Source of the DNA: Pseudomonadota bacterium
Lineage (GTDB): Bacteria > Cyanobacteriota > Vampirovibrionia > Obscuribacterales > Obscuribacteraceae
Assembly: GCA_021325555.1 (NCBI GenBank)
Contig: JAJPGY010000034.1
Location: 1-64,000 of the forward strand
Reading direction: 5' to 3'
Length of the DNA: 64,000 nucleotides
In this document: positions 8,756-17,270 of the stretch, piece after piece
Layout of the letters: every line of letters starts with the position of its first letter
How positions within the stretch are numbered: the stretch's first letter is position 1
Notes under the pieces: model-generated
What the model saw: only the letters and a program-made list of their open reading frames with translations
What the model was told of the DNA's origin: nothing
Databases searched by the model: none
Made by a program: the position numbers and the translations under genes

Positions 8756-9330
8756 GAAAGCGCACAACGACATTGCACGCAGCAACGAGCAGGCGGCCCG
8801 GGCTGAATTCGATGCTCCGCAGAACACCCGCATGGTCGGCAAGGGACGCGGCAAGAAGTGGATCTTTCTTGCCGAGAGCGCCCTCCGCGCTGTCCGCGGC
8901 CCAGCCGCAGAAGGTGCAAAATCCCTGTAGTTTGTCCTGCTGATAGTAGTAGTTGGCCAGATTATTCAAGATGCGGGCGGTCCCCAAACTGCGTGGCGCG
9001 GGCCTGACTGACTCCGGCTTAATGCAGGGCGATCGAGCTCGGCCGATTGTTCGGTCCATCCGGCGTGATATTCGGCCGACGCGACAGGCAACATGGTGTT
9101 GATCGTCAGAATATTGCTTGCGCCGTATGCCTGCTCGTAGATCGATAGCGCGCGCTGGAGGAGCGGCGCCGCCCCGGGGTACTTTGCTGAAACAAGTACA
9201 GCTGGGCAGCCCGTTCAGGTCGGTTGCCATCGAGGGAAGATGCGACCCGAGCTGCCACGATGCGGCGGTGACCGCCGGCCGTTCGGACGCCGGCGACGGG
9301 GCGCTGAGCTGGAGGCTGGCCTGCACCGAG
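8756..9330 (-). pseudogene. Decayed TPR (kinesin-light-chain type) repeat gene
   Basis: Pieces of TPR_12 repeats are readable on the minus strand but in different frames. NGLAQLYLFQQ is read around 9180-9235, then LLQRALSIYEQAYG around 9115-9165, then ILNNLANYYYQQDKL around 8925-8985 and DPLLAASLADHAGVLRS near 8810-8860. At least two frame changes separate them, and no intact start or signal peptide is present. The remains resemble proteins with repeats such as 'LLxRALxIxExxxG...A..LNNLA'. No other gene is seen between 8587 and 9590. Confidence 0.65.
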
Positions 9331-9590
9331 CAGTAAAGCAGGTACCGCCAGATCCGGGGCAGGTTGGGCTCACAATCCGAAATTATCTAAACCATCATCC
9401 CGGTCATGGCATCAGTGATCCGGCAGGTCCGGCGTCGCGGAGGGTCCAGCATGGCTAAAAAATGCTAAGCTAGTAACCAGGAGTTCCCTGTCTCAGTGAT
9501 CAGGGCGTGATTACGTCCTGCTCCATCACAAATCGATTACAACCGCCACTTACTATTGATTTTCGGTGGAAGATTTGCCCTGGTGTCTCG

Positions 9591-10604
9591 ATGCGAATCA
9601 GCTTTCTTATCCCGGCGCTCACCCTCGTTGCCACGTTGGCCCAGACGGGACCAGCGGCTATGGCCTTAGAGAAGGTCAACCTGCACATGGAGCCTGCGTT
9701 GGTGCCAGAGCCCTACCAGGCGGCGGCAGTAAATTCGCTGGTGCGCCTGGCCGAGAAGGGCGTCACCGAGGCACAGTTGACCCTGGCCGAGATGTATGAG
9801 GCTGGAGATGGCGTTCCCGTCGATCATGAGAAGGCGACGCACTGGTACGAGCTGGCTTCGCTGAACACCCGCGCCGTTAAGCCGGACGGCGGGCTCAGCC
9901 ATCTGGATGTCGCCGGCAAAGTCCCACGCAAGCCGCGGCGCTATGACAAGCTGGTTGGCGACGACCCGCTATCGCAGTGCGACCAGGCCTACATGTACGC
10001 CCATGGCATCGGTGTAGAGCAGAACCTTCCCCTGGCTGCCGAGTTGTACACGCAGGCTGCCAATCGTGGCTGTGCCGCGGCGCAAACCAGCCTGGGATTC
10101 ATGTACGAGCACGGGCTGGGTGTGCCGCAGAACAGGGAGAAGGCGGCAGAGCTGTACAGATCGGCTGCCGCGCAGGGCGATCCGGCCGCCTTGAATAATC
10201 TCGGCTTCCTGCTGGCGACCGGTGGCTGCCTGCCGAGAAACAGCCGGGAGGCCGTAGGTGAGTTCGAGAAGGCGGCCGCGCATGGAGATCCTTACGCACT
10301 GTGCAACCTGGGCGTTATGTACCACAACGGCGAAGGCGTGCCGCAGGATTACAAACGGGCCGCCGAGTTCTATAAAAAAGCCGCTGAGCACGGCATCGCT
10401 CTGGCCAAGTACAACCTCGGGCTCATGTACCAGTACGGGCAGGGAGTGAAGGCCGACCAGAGGAAGAGCCAGTCACTGTGCCGGTCCGCCGACGCCACCA
10501 TAATTAGCCGCAAGCAGCCGCTCTCCGAAGCCGCCAGCGACGAGGACGTGCTCGACTCTTCGGAACAGCTCGGGCAGCTACCGGCTGAAGGCGGCGCCGA
10601 GTAA
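9591..10604 (+). CDS. Secreted Sel1-repeat protein A
   Basis: This 337-residue protein has a signal peptide (MRISFLIPALTLVATLAQ, cleavage near residue 24). At least five Sel1-like (TPR-type) repeats of about 36 residues follow the pattern A..LG.MY..G.GV..[D/N]...A...Y..AA..G. Sel1 repeats are protein-protein scaffolds, often periplasmic. The start at 9591 is chosen for the signal peptide; a longer frame to 9507 has none. A clear ribosome site is lacking. It faces a second Sel1 gene tail to tail with 20 bases between stops. Confidence 0.82.
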   Translation: MRISFLIPALTLVATLAQTGPAAMALEKVNLHMEPALVPEPYQAAAVNSLVRLAEKGVTEAQLTLAEMYEAGDGVPVDHEKATHWYELASLNTRAVKPDGGLSHLDVAGKVPRKPRRYDKLVGDDPLSQCDQAYMYAHGIGVEQNLPLAAELYTQAANRGCAAAQTSLGFMYEHGLGVPQNREKAAELYRSAAAQGDPAALNNLGFLLATGGCLPRNSREAVGEFEKAAAHGDPYALCNLGVMYHNGEGVPQDYKRAAEFYKKAAEHGIALAKYNLGLMYQYGQGVKADQRKSQSLCRSADATIISRKQPLSEAASDEDVLDSSEQLGQLPAEGGAE

Positions 10605-10624
10605 ACCGCCGGGACGGGGCTCAA

Positions 10625-11713
10625 TCAGTCATAGATGTCGAAATTAGGCGGCAGCTTGTAGCTGTATGCTTTGCGCTCGGCCTCTTTCTTGTACCACTTG
10701 AGCGCCAGCTGGTAGTCCTGTGGAACGCCTGTTCCGTGCTCATACATGAAACCCAGAGCATTCTGTCCACCCGGGTAGCCGGCTGCAGCCGCCAGGGTGT
10801 AGAGCTTGACCGCCTTAGCTTGCTGGCGGTTTACCCCCAGTCCATACTGGTACATATAACCCAGGTTGTATTGTGCAGCCGGAACCCCATGCGCGGCTGC
10901 TTTGGCGTACAGGGCCACGGCAGTGCGGTAGTCACGGTCGACGCCCAGACCCTTCTGGTACATCCAGCCGAGGTTGGTCATAGCCTCGAAATTGCCGTTG
11001 TTGCTGGCGCTCGTAAACAACTGCACGGCCCGCCTGACGTTGCCCTCTACCCCCAGCCCGTTCGCATAGAGAAACCCCAGGTTGTTCTGGGCAGCGGTGC
11101 TGCCTGCTGCGGCCGCCTTCTGATATAGCTCGGCGGCCTTTGCATAGTCTTGCTTGACGTGCGCGCCGTGCTGATACATGAAGCCCAGATCGTTGGTGGC
11201 GTCGCTGTTTCCCTGGGCGGACGATTTCTCAAACCAGTTGAAAGATTGCGCAAAATCCCGCTTGACGCCGAGGCCCTTGAAATAAAGCGTGCCGAGAACG
11301 AACTGCGCATCGGGATCGCCGCTCTGCGCGTGTGCTTTCACATCATCGACGTATCTCTTCAGCTCCTTGGGATCGGTGGGAATAGCTTCGTGAAGTGCCA
11401 GGTGGACGGAGTACCGGTGCTTGTGCTCGCCGCGAGCAGCGCTCTTGTACCACTTGAGCGCCTCGGCGGAGTCCTGCGGAACGCCATATCCAAACTCGTA
11501 AATCTCTCCCAGCAAGCATTCCGCGGCGGGGTCGTTAGCCTGCGCCAGCGGCATCACAAGCTTTAGAGCAGTCTGGTAGTCGTGTTTGGCGATTGCCTGT
11601 CTGGCTGCCTGCACATCAGCGGTGGCATCTGCCAGCCCCGGCTGCGTGAACGCCAGGAAGATGAATAATGCTGTCGTCGCCGCCGCCTTTGGTTTCCATG
11701 AGCTATGGTGCAT
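10625..11713 (-). CDS. Secreted Sel1-repeat protein B
   Basis: This 362-residue protein has a signal peptide ending near GLA-DA. About seven Sel1-like repeats run to the C terminus, including LGFMYQHGAHVKQDYAKAAE and LGYMYQYGLGVNRQQAKAVK. The start is the ATG at 11713 because GGAGGTGG ends 2-6 bases before it; an upstream in-frame GTG (11725) is part of that ribosome site. A good promoter lies at 11756-11785. It is a paralogue of the proteins at 9591 and 13534, so the set probably arose by local duplication. The partner is unknown. Confidence 0.85.
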   Translation of the reverse strand: MHHSSWKPKAAATTALFIFLAFTQPGLADATADVQAARQAIAKHDYQTALKLVMPLAQANDPAAECLLGEIYEFGYGVPQDSAEALKWYKSAARGEHKHRYSVHLALHEAIPTDPKELKRYVDDVKAHAQSGDPDAQFVLGTLYFKGLGVKRDFAQSFNWFEKSSAQGNSDATNDLGFMYQHGAHVKQDYAKAAELYQKAAAAGSTAAQNNLGFLYANGLGVEGNVRRAVQLFTSASNNGNFEAMTNLGWMYQKGLGVDRDYRTAVALYAKAAAHGVPAAQYNLGYMYQYGLGVNRQQAKAVKLYTLAAAAGYPGGQNALGFMYEHGTGVPQDYQLALKWYKKEAERKAYSYKLPPNFDIYD

Positions 11714-11755
11714 AACCACCTCCACCCGTCAATTGCAGGCGATTTATTAATTCTC

Positions 11756-11785
11756 ATTGTAGCGGCAAGCGAAGCGGGGTGACAA
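11756..11785 (-). promoter_or_regulatory. Sigma-70-type promoter of Sel1 gene B
   Basis: On the minus strand, TTGTCA (11785-11780) is followed after 18 bases by TACAAT (11761-11756). The predicted start is near 11749, giving a leader of about 35 bases to the ATG at 11713 with an SD inside it. Confidence 0.55.
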
Positions 11786-11997
11786 CCAGATCGACCAAAA
11801 ACGTGCTTGGCGTCGAACGCTCCACGTAATCTGTCGGCAATCACAGTTTCATTACAATTACCCCGTAAAATAACTTTCTTCACGCACGCGTGCTGTCTGT
11901 CGACAGGCAGAGACAGCCGTCTCGTCGGTTTGTGAGAGGCGGGCTGCAGCGGTGGTCGATCCGGGGGCGGCTGTAGAAATCGAGGTGACCAATCTCC

Positions 11998-13467
11998 ATG
12001 ACAAGCGTTGGTTCCGGCAGGAAGAGGGCAGGTTGGCTTAAGGCTGCAATCTGCCTGATGACCGGTGTTTCTTGGCTGGCGTACGCTCCGGTAGTCCGGG
12101 CGGCATCGGTCTCGCCCGGCGCCGTCTCACCGGCTTTCCTGGAGATCAAGAAGCTCGACTGCCAGATCATCGAGCAGGAGTGCCAGATATTTAAGGTCAA
12201 CACGGCTTTCCGGCTGGAGAACGGCAAGAGCCCGAAGGGCAGGGGGCTGAGGATGGCCATGGCTCAGACCACCAATTACACGCTCACCTTCGTCGGGCTA
12301 CTGATCAACATGATCTACAATTTTTACTATTACCCCAGAGGCGGGCATGCAACTGTCATTGCTCAGCTGGCGGCAACCACCCCCCGGTTCATTGGCAAGG
12401 CAGTCTACCTGGGCGACCTGAGCCTGGAGATGCTTTTGCAGGCCATTCAGCACAGGCGGGAGGGCCTGGGCGGCTTCGACGCCGGCGCGACCTTCCGGCA
12501 CGTGTCCGGGCTGAGAAGCACGCTGGACGAGCTCCTCGAGCGGCGCGAACGGATCCTTAAGGGTTACGCCACCGCCATGACCCCGGAGGAGCTAAAAGAA
12601 GCGGAGCTGGAAGGCAAGGTGCTAAAGGACGGGCGAGCCCTGGCCCTGGACGAGTATGCCATGCTCTATGCCCGGTCGCGATCGATCTCCACCCGCAACA
12701 AGTTCTTCAACGTCCTGACCTGGATTAAGAAGGGGGATGCCACGTTTGGCGCGGACCTGACGAGAATTATCGGCGGCGCGACGCTCAACCGGTTCCTCAG
12801 CGCGCCGGCGAGCATGTCGACCACGATAAGCGGCGCCATGTCAGCTTTCGACGTCTATGCCGAGATGTCAAGCATGAAGCTTCAGAACATGGCCAGCTTC
12901 AAGAAGGTGACGCAGGCCCTGGGCACAAAGGGAGATTCGGATCTGGCGACATTTGATGCCGATCGAGAAAAGCTGCGGGCAGCCTCCGAGACTTTCGACC
13001 CTGAGCGGCTGCCGGTGCTCTCGCGCGTGTTGAGTACGCATGCCCAGATCTACACCAGCATGGGCGGTGTGGTCGACTCCATGCAGTTTGTGCGGAAAAA
13101 GGAGCTCCACCACCAGAAGATGCACGATCTGCACAGCATTGTTTATCACGCCATGTACGGGGGCAGCAAGCTGTCCAGGGGCAGCTGGCTCATCTACGTG
13201 GGATTCCGCTACCTCTACGGTCACGGGCACTCGAAGCACTCCTCGCTTCTCAACGGCTTTGCCGGCATCATCAACTTCTCGGGCGCCGCCTATCGCGAGG
13301 CGGACTTCCTCACCTACGACGCGCTCCGCATCATCCACAGAAAGCGCAACAGCATAAAGGCGAGGGCGGACGCGGCCATGGTAGCAAGCCGGTGGGATAT
13401 GCTTGATAACATGGAAGGAGACGCGACAAAGAGCCTTGCCGACCTTCAGGCTGCCGCTACCAGGTAG
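11998..13467 (+). CDS. Exported protein of unknown family (489 aa)
   Basis: The start has GAGGTGA 8-10 bases upstream. The N terminus is a signal peptide (positive charges at 8-10, hydrophobic core at 14-30, cleavage near VRA-AS). The rest is mostly helical, with two Cys near residues 54 and 61, a Tyr-rich hydrophobic patch NMIYNFYYYP at about 103-112 and a basic C-terminal third containing several His (KELHHQKMHDLH). I recognise no domain. It sits between Sel1 genes B and C in a block of exported proteins, so a role at the cell envelope with the Sel1 scaffolds is a reasonable inference only. Confidence 0.7.
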   Translation: MTSVGSGRKRAGWLKAAICLMTGVSWLAYAPVVRAASVSPGAVSPAFLEIKKLDCQIIEQECQIFKVNTAFRLENGKSPKGRGLRMAMAQTTNYTLTFVGLLINMIYNFYYYPRGGHATVIAQLAATTPRFIGKAVYLGDLSLEMLLQAIQHRREGLGGFDAGATFRHVSGLRSTLDELLERRERILKGYATAMTPEELKEAELEGKVLKDGRALALDEYAMLYARSRSISTRNKFFNVLTWIKKGDATFGADLTRIIGGATLNRFLSAPASMSTTISGAMSAFDVYAEMSSMKLQNMASFKKVTQALGTKGDSDLATFDADREKLRAASETFDPERLPVLSRVLSTHAQIYTSMGGVVDSMQFVRKKELHHQKMHDLHSIVYHAMYGGSKLSRGSWLIYVGFRYLYGHGHSKHSSLLNGFAGIINFSGAAYREADFLTYDALRIIHRKRNSIKARADAAMVASRWDMLDNMEGDATKSLADLQAAATR

Positions 13468-13533
13468 GAGGCAGCAACGCGGGCAGGCGAATCGAAGGCG
13501 AGGAAATCCAGGTGGAAGTGGGGGTGGTTTGCG

Positions 13534-14538
13534 ATGCGAGGGGTAAGCGAGCGGATGAGTTCTAGATACAGACGGATTCTTTGGCTGCTTCTGGCGGTGA
13601 GCGCGATGTCGATGCCGGTGTTTGGCGCACAGCAGCAGGATCTGGCAAACGCTGAAAAGGCGATTGAGGATAAAGACTACGGCGTGGCCTTCAAGCTCCT
13701 CGAGGCTTTGAGCAAGAAGGGCCTGCCGGAGGCGGAGTGCAAACTGGCCTATCTGTACGACCGGGGATTTGGGACAAACGTGGACCACAAGCAAGCGGTA
13801 AGGCTATACGTGAAAGCAGCGACGACCGAGAGCGAAAAGGAGCTCAAAGCCTTGCGTGAAACAAGGACGCTGTCTCGTAAGCGTCTGGCAGAGTCGACCG
13901 ATATCGAGGATCAGTACCGGCTGGCATACTGCTATCAAATGGGTATTGACGGCCCTCAAAACTATGAGCAGGCGGCGAGACTGTACGAGCAGTTGGCGAA
14001 CAAGGGGATGCCGGAGGCGATGAACAATCTCGGCTTCCTTTACCAGCATGGCTTCGGGGTCAAGCAAGACGAGGCCAGGGCCTTCGAGCTGTATAAAGAA
14101 GCTGCTGATCGGGGACTGACGAAAGCGCTGACCAATCTGGGCTTCCTCTATTACAGCGGGCTCGGTGTGCAAACCAATCTGAACAAGGCCAGAGACCTTT
14201 TCGAGAAGGCTGCTCAAGCCAAAGATCCAACTGCCCTTTCTAATCTGGGCTGGATGTACCTGAAAGGTGAAGGGGTAAAGCCGGATCCGTTCAGGGCGAT
14301 GGAGATGTTCGCGCAGGCGGCTACGCAAGGCAGGCCGGTTGCCCGATTGAACCTCGGTTACATGCTCGAGTACGGCATCGGTGTGCCCAGGGACGTCGAG
14401 CAAAGCGCCAAACTCTACGAAATGGCCACGGAAGAATTGACCAGGTCCGCCGGCGAGGACCGGACAAGTGAGAATGCGATTGGCTTCACTTGCCAGAGAG
14501 GAGTGGCGACCGGAAAAGTTATGGCGCACAATCGGTAA
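13534..14538 (+). CDS. Secreted Sel1-repeat protein C
   Basis: This 334-residue protein has a signal peptide (hydrophobic core WLLLAVSAMSMPVF, cleavage near FGA-QQ). An insertion rich in charged residues at about 95-125 is followed by at least five Sel1 repeats, for example LGFLYQHGFGVKQDEARAFE and LGYMLEYGIGVPRDVEQSA. Two starts are possible: the ATG at 13534 (GGGGTGG 7 bases upstream) and the ATG at 13555 (GAGGGG 11 bases upstream). The last 30 residues lie outside the repeats. It follows the 489-aa gene by 66 bases and is probably co-transcribed with it. Confidence 0.82.
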   Translation: MRGVSERMSSRYRRILWLLLAVSAMSMPVFGAQQQDLANAEKAIEDKDYGVAFKLLEALSKKGLPEAECKLAYLYDRGFGTNVDHKQAVRLYVKAATTESEKELKALRETRTLSRKRLAESTDIEDQYRLAYCYQMGIDGPQNYEQAARLYEQLANKGMPEAMNNLGFLYQHGFGVKQDEARAFELYKEAADRGLTKALTNLGFLYYSGLGVQTNLNKARDLFEKAAQAKDPTALSNLGWMYLKGEGVKPDPFRAMEMFAQAATQGRPVARLNLGYMLEYGIGVPRDVEQSAKLYEMATEELTRSAGEDRTSENAIGFTCQRGVATGKVMAHNR

Positions 14539-14741
14539 GGCGCGCCGGGCGTCGGAATCTGACACTACCGGTGGTGCAGAAAACTCCGCCCGACAACCGC
14601 GGCGATTCGCCAGAAGGGTGCTGTGAGGCAGCAGGCCTTGAGCCCGCGATGGTTTTGTCAAGAGACCGTCTCCGGCCTGGACAGGCGTTAAAATGGTCTT
14701 CGGCCTGATCTAGCCGCAAACCGGCTGCAAGTGAGGACCGC

Positions 14742-16271
14742 TTGTTGAAGTCCAGGAAACCTGAGAACCCTTCCTATTCCATACCTGATGGGGTAATCCG
14801 GGCATGGTCAGGGGCCCTGCTGGTTTTGCTGGCCCTTGTCTGCTCCCCGTGCCGGGGTGCCGAGGTCAGGTCGATGGAGCCGATCCTCTATTCGGACAAC
14901 CAGCGCGTCAAGCAGATCAAGCGCGAGCTGCGCGCCGGCACCGAGGCCGAGTATCCTCTCAAGCCGCTGGTGCCGCAGGCGGACACGGGCGCCCGCCCGA
15001 CGAAGATGATCACGCCGCGGGCGCCTATCAAGGGGACGGTGGGACAGACAGAGGAGCCTGGCAAGGCGGCGCCGCTCCTGAAGCTCCATGTGGCGCTGAA
15101 CGAGGCGCTCATGAACAGCCCGCGCACGGCCGCCGTCCGTGCTTTGCTCAACATCTCCAAGTCCGGATACTGGGCTGCCACCGTATCACCCAACCCGATG
15201 TTCTTCTACGACAACGGGGTTATTGCCGAGCAAACCAGGCGGGTTGGCACTTCTCTCACCTTCAGCCCGCCGTGGAAGGTCGTTTTCCGCCTGCTGGCCG
15301 CAAAGGCCCAGTTCAAAGAGACAAAGATGGAGATCCTGAACACCCTCTGGAAGTTCCGCGCCGACGTGCGCCGGTCCTACACGGAGGTGATTGTCGCTGA
15401 GGCTACGTATCAGACCCTCTCGGACATCGTCGAGCTGACGCGGCGGCTGTGGCAGGTGACCCAGAAGCGCTTCGAGGCCGGAGACGTGCCCGAGCTCGAT
15501 GTGCTCAAGGCGCGCCTGGCCTTTTCCCAGAGCCTGATCGACCAGCAGCAGGGCTTCACCAGGGTAATTCGTGCCAAGCAGCTGCTGAACGTCATCCTCG
15601 GCCGGGCTGTCGAAGGAGCCGTCGAGGTTCCGAAGTTGCCGCCCTTCCAGTTGAAGGTGGAGAAATTCGAGTTCCTGCCCGATTTTGACGAGCCGCTGCC
15701 GCCGCTTTCCCACTTCATCTCCGAGGCGCTGCAGAACAGGTGGGAGCTCAAGGTGATAAAGCAGCAGATTAAGCTGACGCAGGCCCAGCTGCGTGTCACC
15801 TACGGCAACATAATTCCCGACGAGACGATGAACATAGGGGAGTCGCGAACCGGCAACCCCTCTCCCGGTCCCAGGCTTCTCGGGTTCTTCATGACCTTCC
15901 CGGTGGAATCGCCAATTTACAACTTCCAGCAGGGAGAGATTGCCAGGCTCAAGGCTACAGCGCGGCAGTTCTACCTCGAGTACGGCTCGCAGCGAAATCA
16001 GGTTGTCGCCGATGTGTCCTCGGCGTACCAGAACCTGGTGGTGGCCAGGGAGAGAATTCGCACCTATCAGGAGCACGTGCTGGCCGATTCAGAGGAGGTG
16101 GCCCGGCTGGCGAGACGAAGCTACGAAGTAGGGCAGTCGGATATCACGTCCACGCTGCAGGCGCAGCAGGCGAACATCCAGATCCGCAGCCAGTACCTCG
16201 ATGCCGTCAATTTGTACCAGCAGGCCTACACCGACCTTGAGCAGGCGATTGGGGAGCCGATTGAGGACTGA
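14742..16271 (+). CDS. TolC/CzcC-family outer-membrane efflux protein
   Basis: This 509-residue outer-membrane channel family member has two long helical halves, each with the outer-membrane efflux protein pattern. The first runs over about 105-300 and includes ELDVLKARLAFSQS and the typical NVILGRAVEG. The second runs over about 320-505 and ends with YQQAYTDLEQAIG. The signal region (VIRAWSGALLVLLALVCSPCRGA) requires a start upstream, and the only candidate is TTG at 14742 with GAGGA 5 bases before it. The SPCRGA end is not a lipobox. No RND pump or adaptor is adjacent; the next gene is an exported protein of unknown function. Confidence 0.82.
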   Translation: MLKSRKPENPSYSIPDGVIRAWSGALLVLLALVCSPCRGAEVRSMEPILYSDNQRVKQIKRELRAGTEAEYPLKPLVPQADTGARPTKMITPRAPIKGTVGQTEEPGKAAPLLKLHVALNEALMNSPRTAAVRALLNISKSGYWAATVSPNPMFFYDNGVIAEQTRRVGTSLTFSPPWKVVFRLLAAKAQFKETKMEILNTLWKFRADVRRSYTEVIVAEATYQTLSDIVELTRRLWQVTQKRFEAGDVPELDVLKARLAFSQSLIDQQQGFTRVIRAKQLLNVILGRAVEGAVEVPKLPPFQLKVEKFEFLPDFDEPLPPLSHFISEALQNRWELKVIKQQIKLTQAQLRVTYGNIIPDETMNIGESRTGNPSPGPRLLGFFMTFPVESPIYNFQQGEIARLKATARQFYLEYGSQRNQVVADVSSAYQNLVVARERIRTYQEHVLADSEEVARLARRSYEVGQSDITSTLQAQQANIQIRSQYLDAVNLYQQAYTDLEQAIGEPIED

Positions 16272-16293
16272 TGAACGAACAGGAGCCGACGCG

Positions 16294-17199
16294 ATGAAAG
16301 TCTCGAGACCGCATATGAGCCTGCTGCTTGCCGCCTTCCTTGCTGTCCTGTCCGTGGCGGCGGAAGCATTTCCGGTCGCCTTCAGCCCCGACGTCAACGG
16401 CACCACGGGTAAGGTCACGGCCAAGATCCCGCTGGAGAAGCTCGGCTCGGTGACCATCCCGCGCGGCCGGCTCAAGATCAGGGGAGGCTGGGCGGAAGTT
16501 TCCACCGTGCAGGAGTTTCAGTTCGACCACAATGTAGTTCTGTCCGGGCCTGTGCTCAACAGCCAGCAGAAGGTAAGCAACGGCAACCTCGAGATAAGCG
16601 GGTTGGCCTATTTTTCCGATGGCGACTGGCTGCCGTATCTTTCGCCGGCCGCTTTTGAGGAGACAGTAAAGACCCGCGGGGAGGAGCTCACGGGTCGCAT
16701 ACTGTCGATGGATCGCCAGGAGGCGGTCATCCTTCTTGCGTCCGGCCAAAAGAAAGAGATACCGGTTGCCCAGATACGGGACATCCACTCGCCTCGCGCC
16801 TTTCGCTTTGTCATCACCGGCGCGGCGCCGGAGGGGGTTCCGCCGGGGCAACCTTACGAGACCGAGGCCAGCCGGCTGAGCATGCTGCAGACGGCCCGCC
16901 AGTTTCGCGTCACCGCTTTGAGGACTGATTTGCGGCGGCGGGGGGACGGCGACCTGACGACCGGGCAGCTGGTGGCGATCGGCTCGCTCATGAGCGCCAT
17001 CGAGATCGGGCAGATGGTGCCATTTCTGGTCGTGCCGCTCCAGTACAACCGCCTGCACCAGAACGCCTTCCAGAGAGAGTTTGATATCCAGACCAATCCG
17101 TTTGCCATCGTCTCACCGTTTGGAATTCCCAGCAACCAGATCCCGCCGCCGCCCGGCATCTTCCCCTCAAACGGATACGTCGGGCCGCCAGGCCGGTAG
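16294..17199 (+). CDS. Exported protein of unknown function downstream of the TolC homologue
   Basis: This 301-residue protein has a signal peptide (MKVSRPHMSLLLAAFLAV, cleavage near AEA-FP). The start is set by AGGAG at 16281-16285, 8 bases upstream. The mature part is beta-rich. A segment at about 127-160 (GRILSMDRQEAVILLASGQ, then KKEIPVAQIRDI) looks like a small beta-barrel of the kind that follows 'G.I.S.D...V.L..G....V....I'. The tail is Pro-rich (QIPPPPGIF). It starts 22 bases after the TolC gene, so it is probably in one operon. Family not recognised. Confidence 0.68.
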   Translation: MKVSRPHMSLLLAAFLAVLSVAAEAFPVAFSPDVNGTTGKVTAKIPLEKLGSVTIPRGRLKIRGGWAEVSTVQEFQFDHNVVLSGPVLNSQQKVSNGNLEISGLAYFSDGDWLPYLSPAAFEETVKTRGEELTGRILSMDRQEAVILLASGQKKEIPVAQIRDIHSPRAFRFVITGAAPEGVPPGQPYETEASRLSMLQTARQFRVTALRTDLRRRGDGDLTTGQLVAIGSLMSAIEIGQMVPFLVVPLQYNRLHQNAFQREFDIQTNPFAIVSPFGIPSNQIPPPPGIFPSNGYVGPPGR

Positions 17200-17234
17200 C
17201 GCAAACGCTGGCGGCGTTGTACCCGATGTCCGTA

Positions 17235-17257
17235 GCGCAGCCGCTTGCGCCGTTTTT
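17235..17257 (+). terminator. Possible weak intrinsic terminator
   Basis: GCGCA (17235-17239) can pair with TGCGC (17246-17250) over a 6-base loop, followed by CG and five T. The stem is short. It lies just after the exported-protein gene and before the convergent hydrolase gene. Confidence 0.35.
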
Positions 17258-17270
17258 CACGAAAAACCGA

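Noticed and set aside
12868..13794. 308-codon minus-strand frame across the 489-aa gene and the start of Sel1 gene C
   Set aside because: It overlaps a gene with signal peptide and ribosome site, and its own protein shows no signal or motif.
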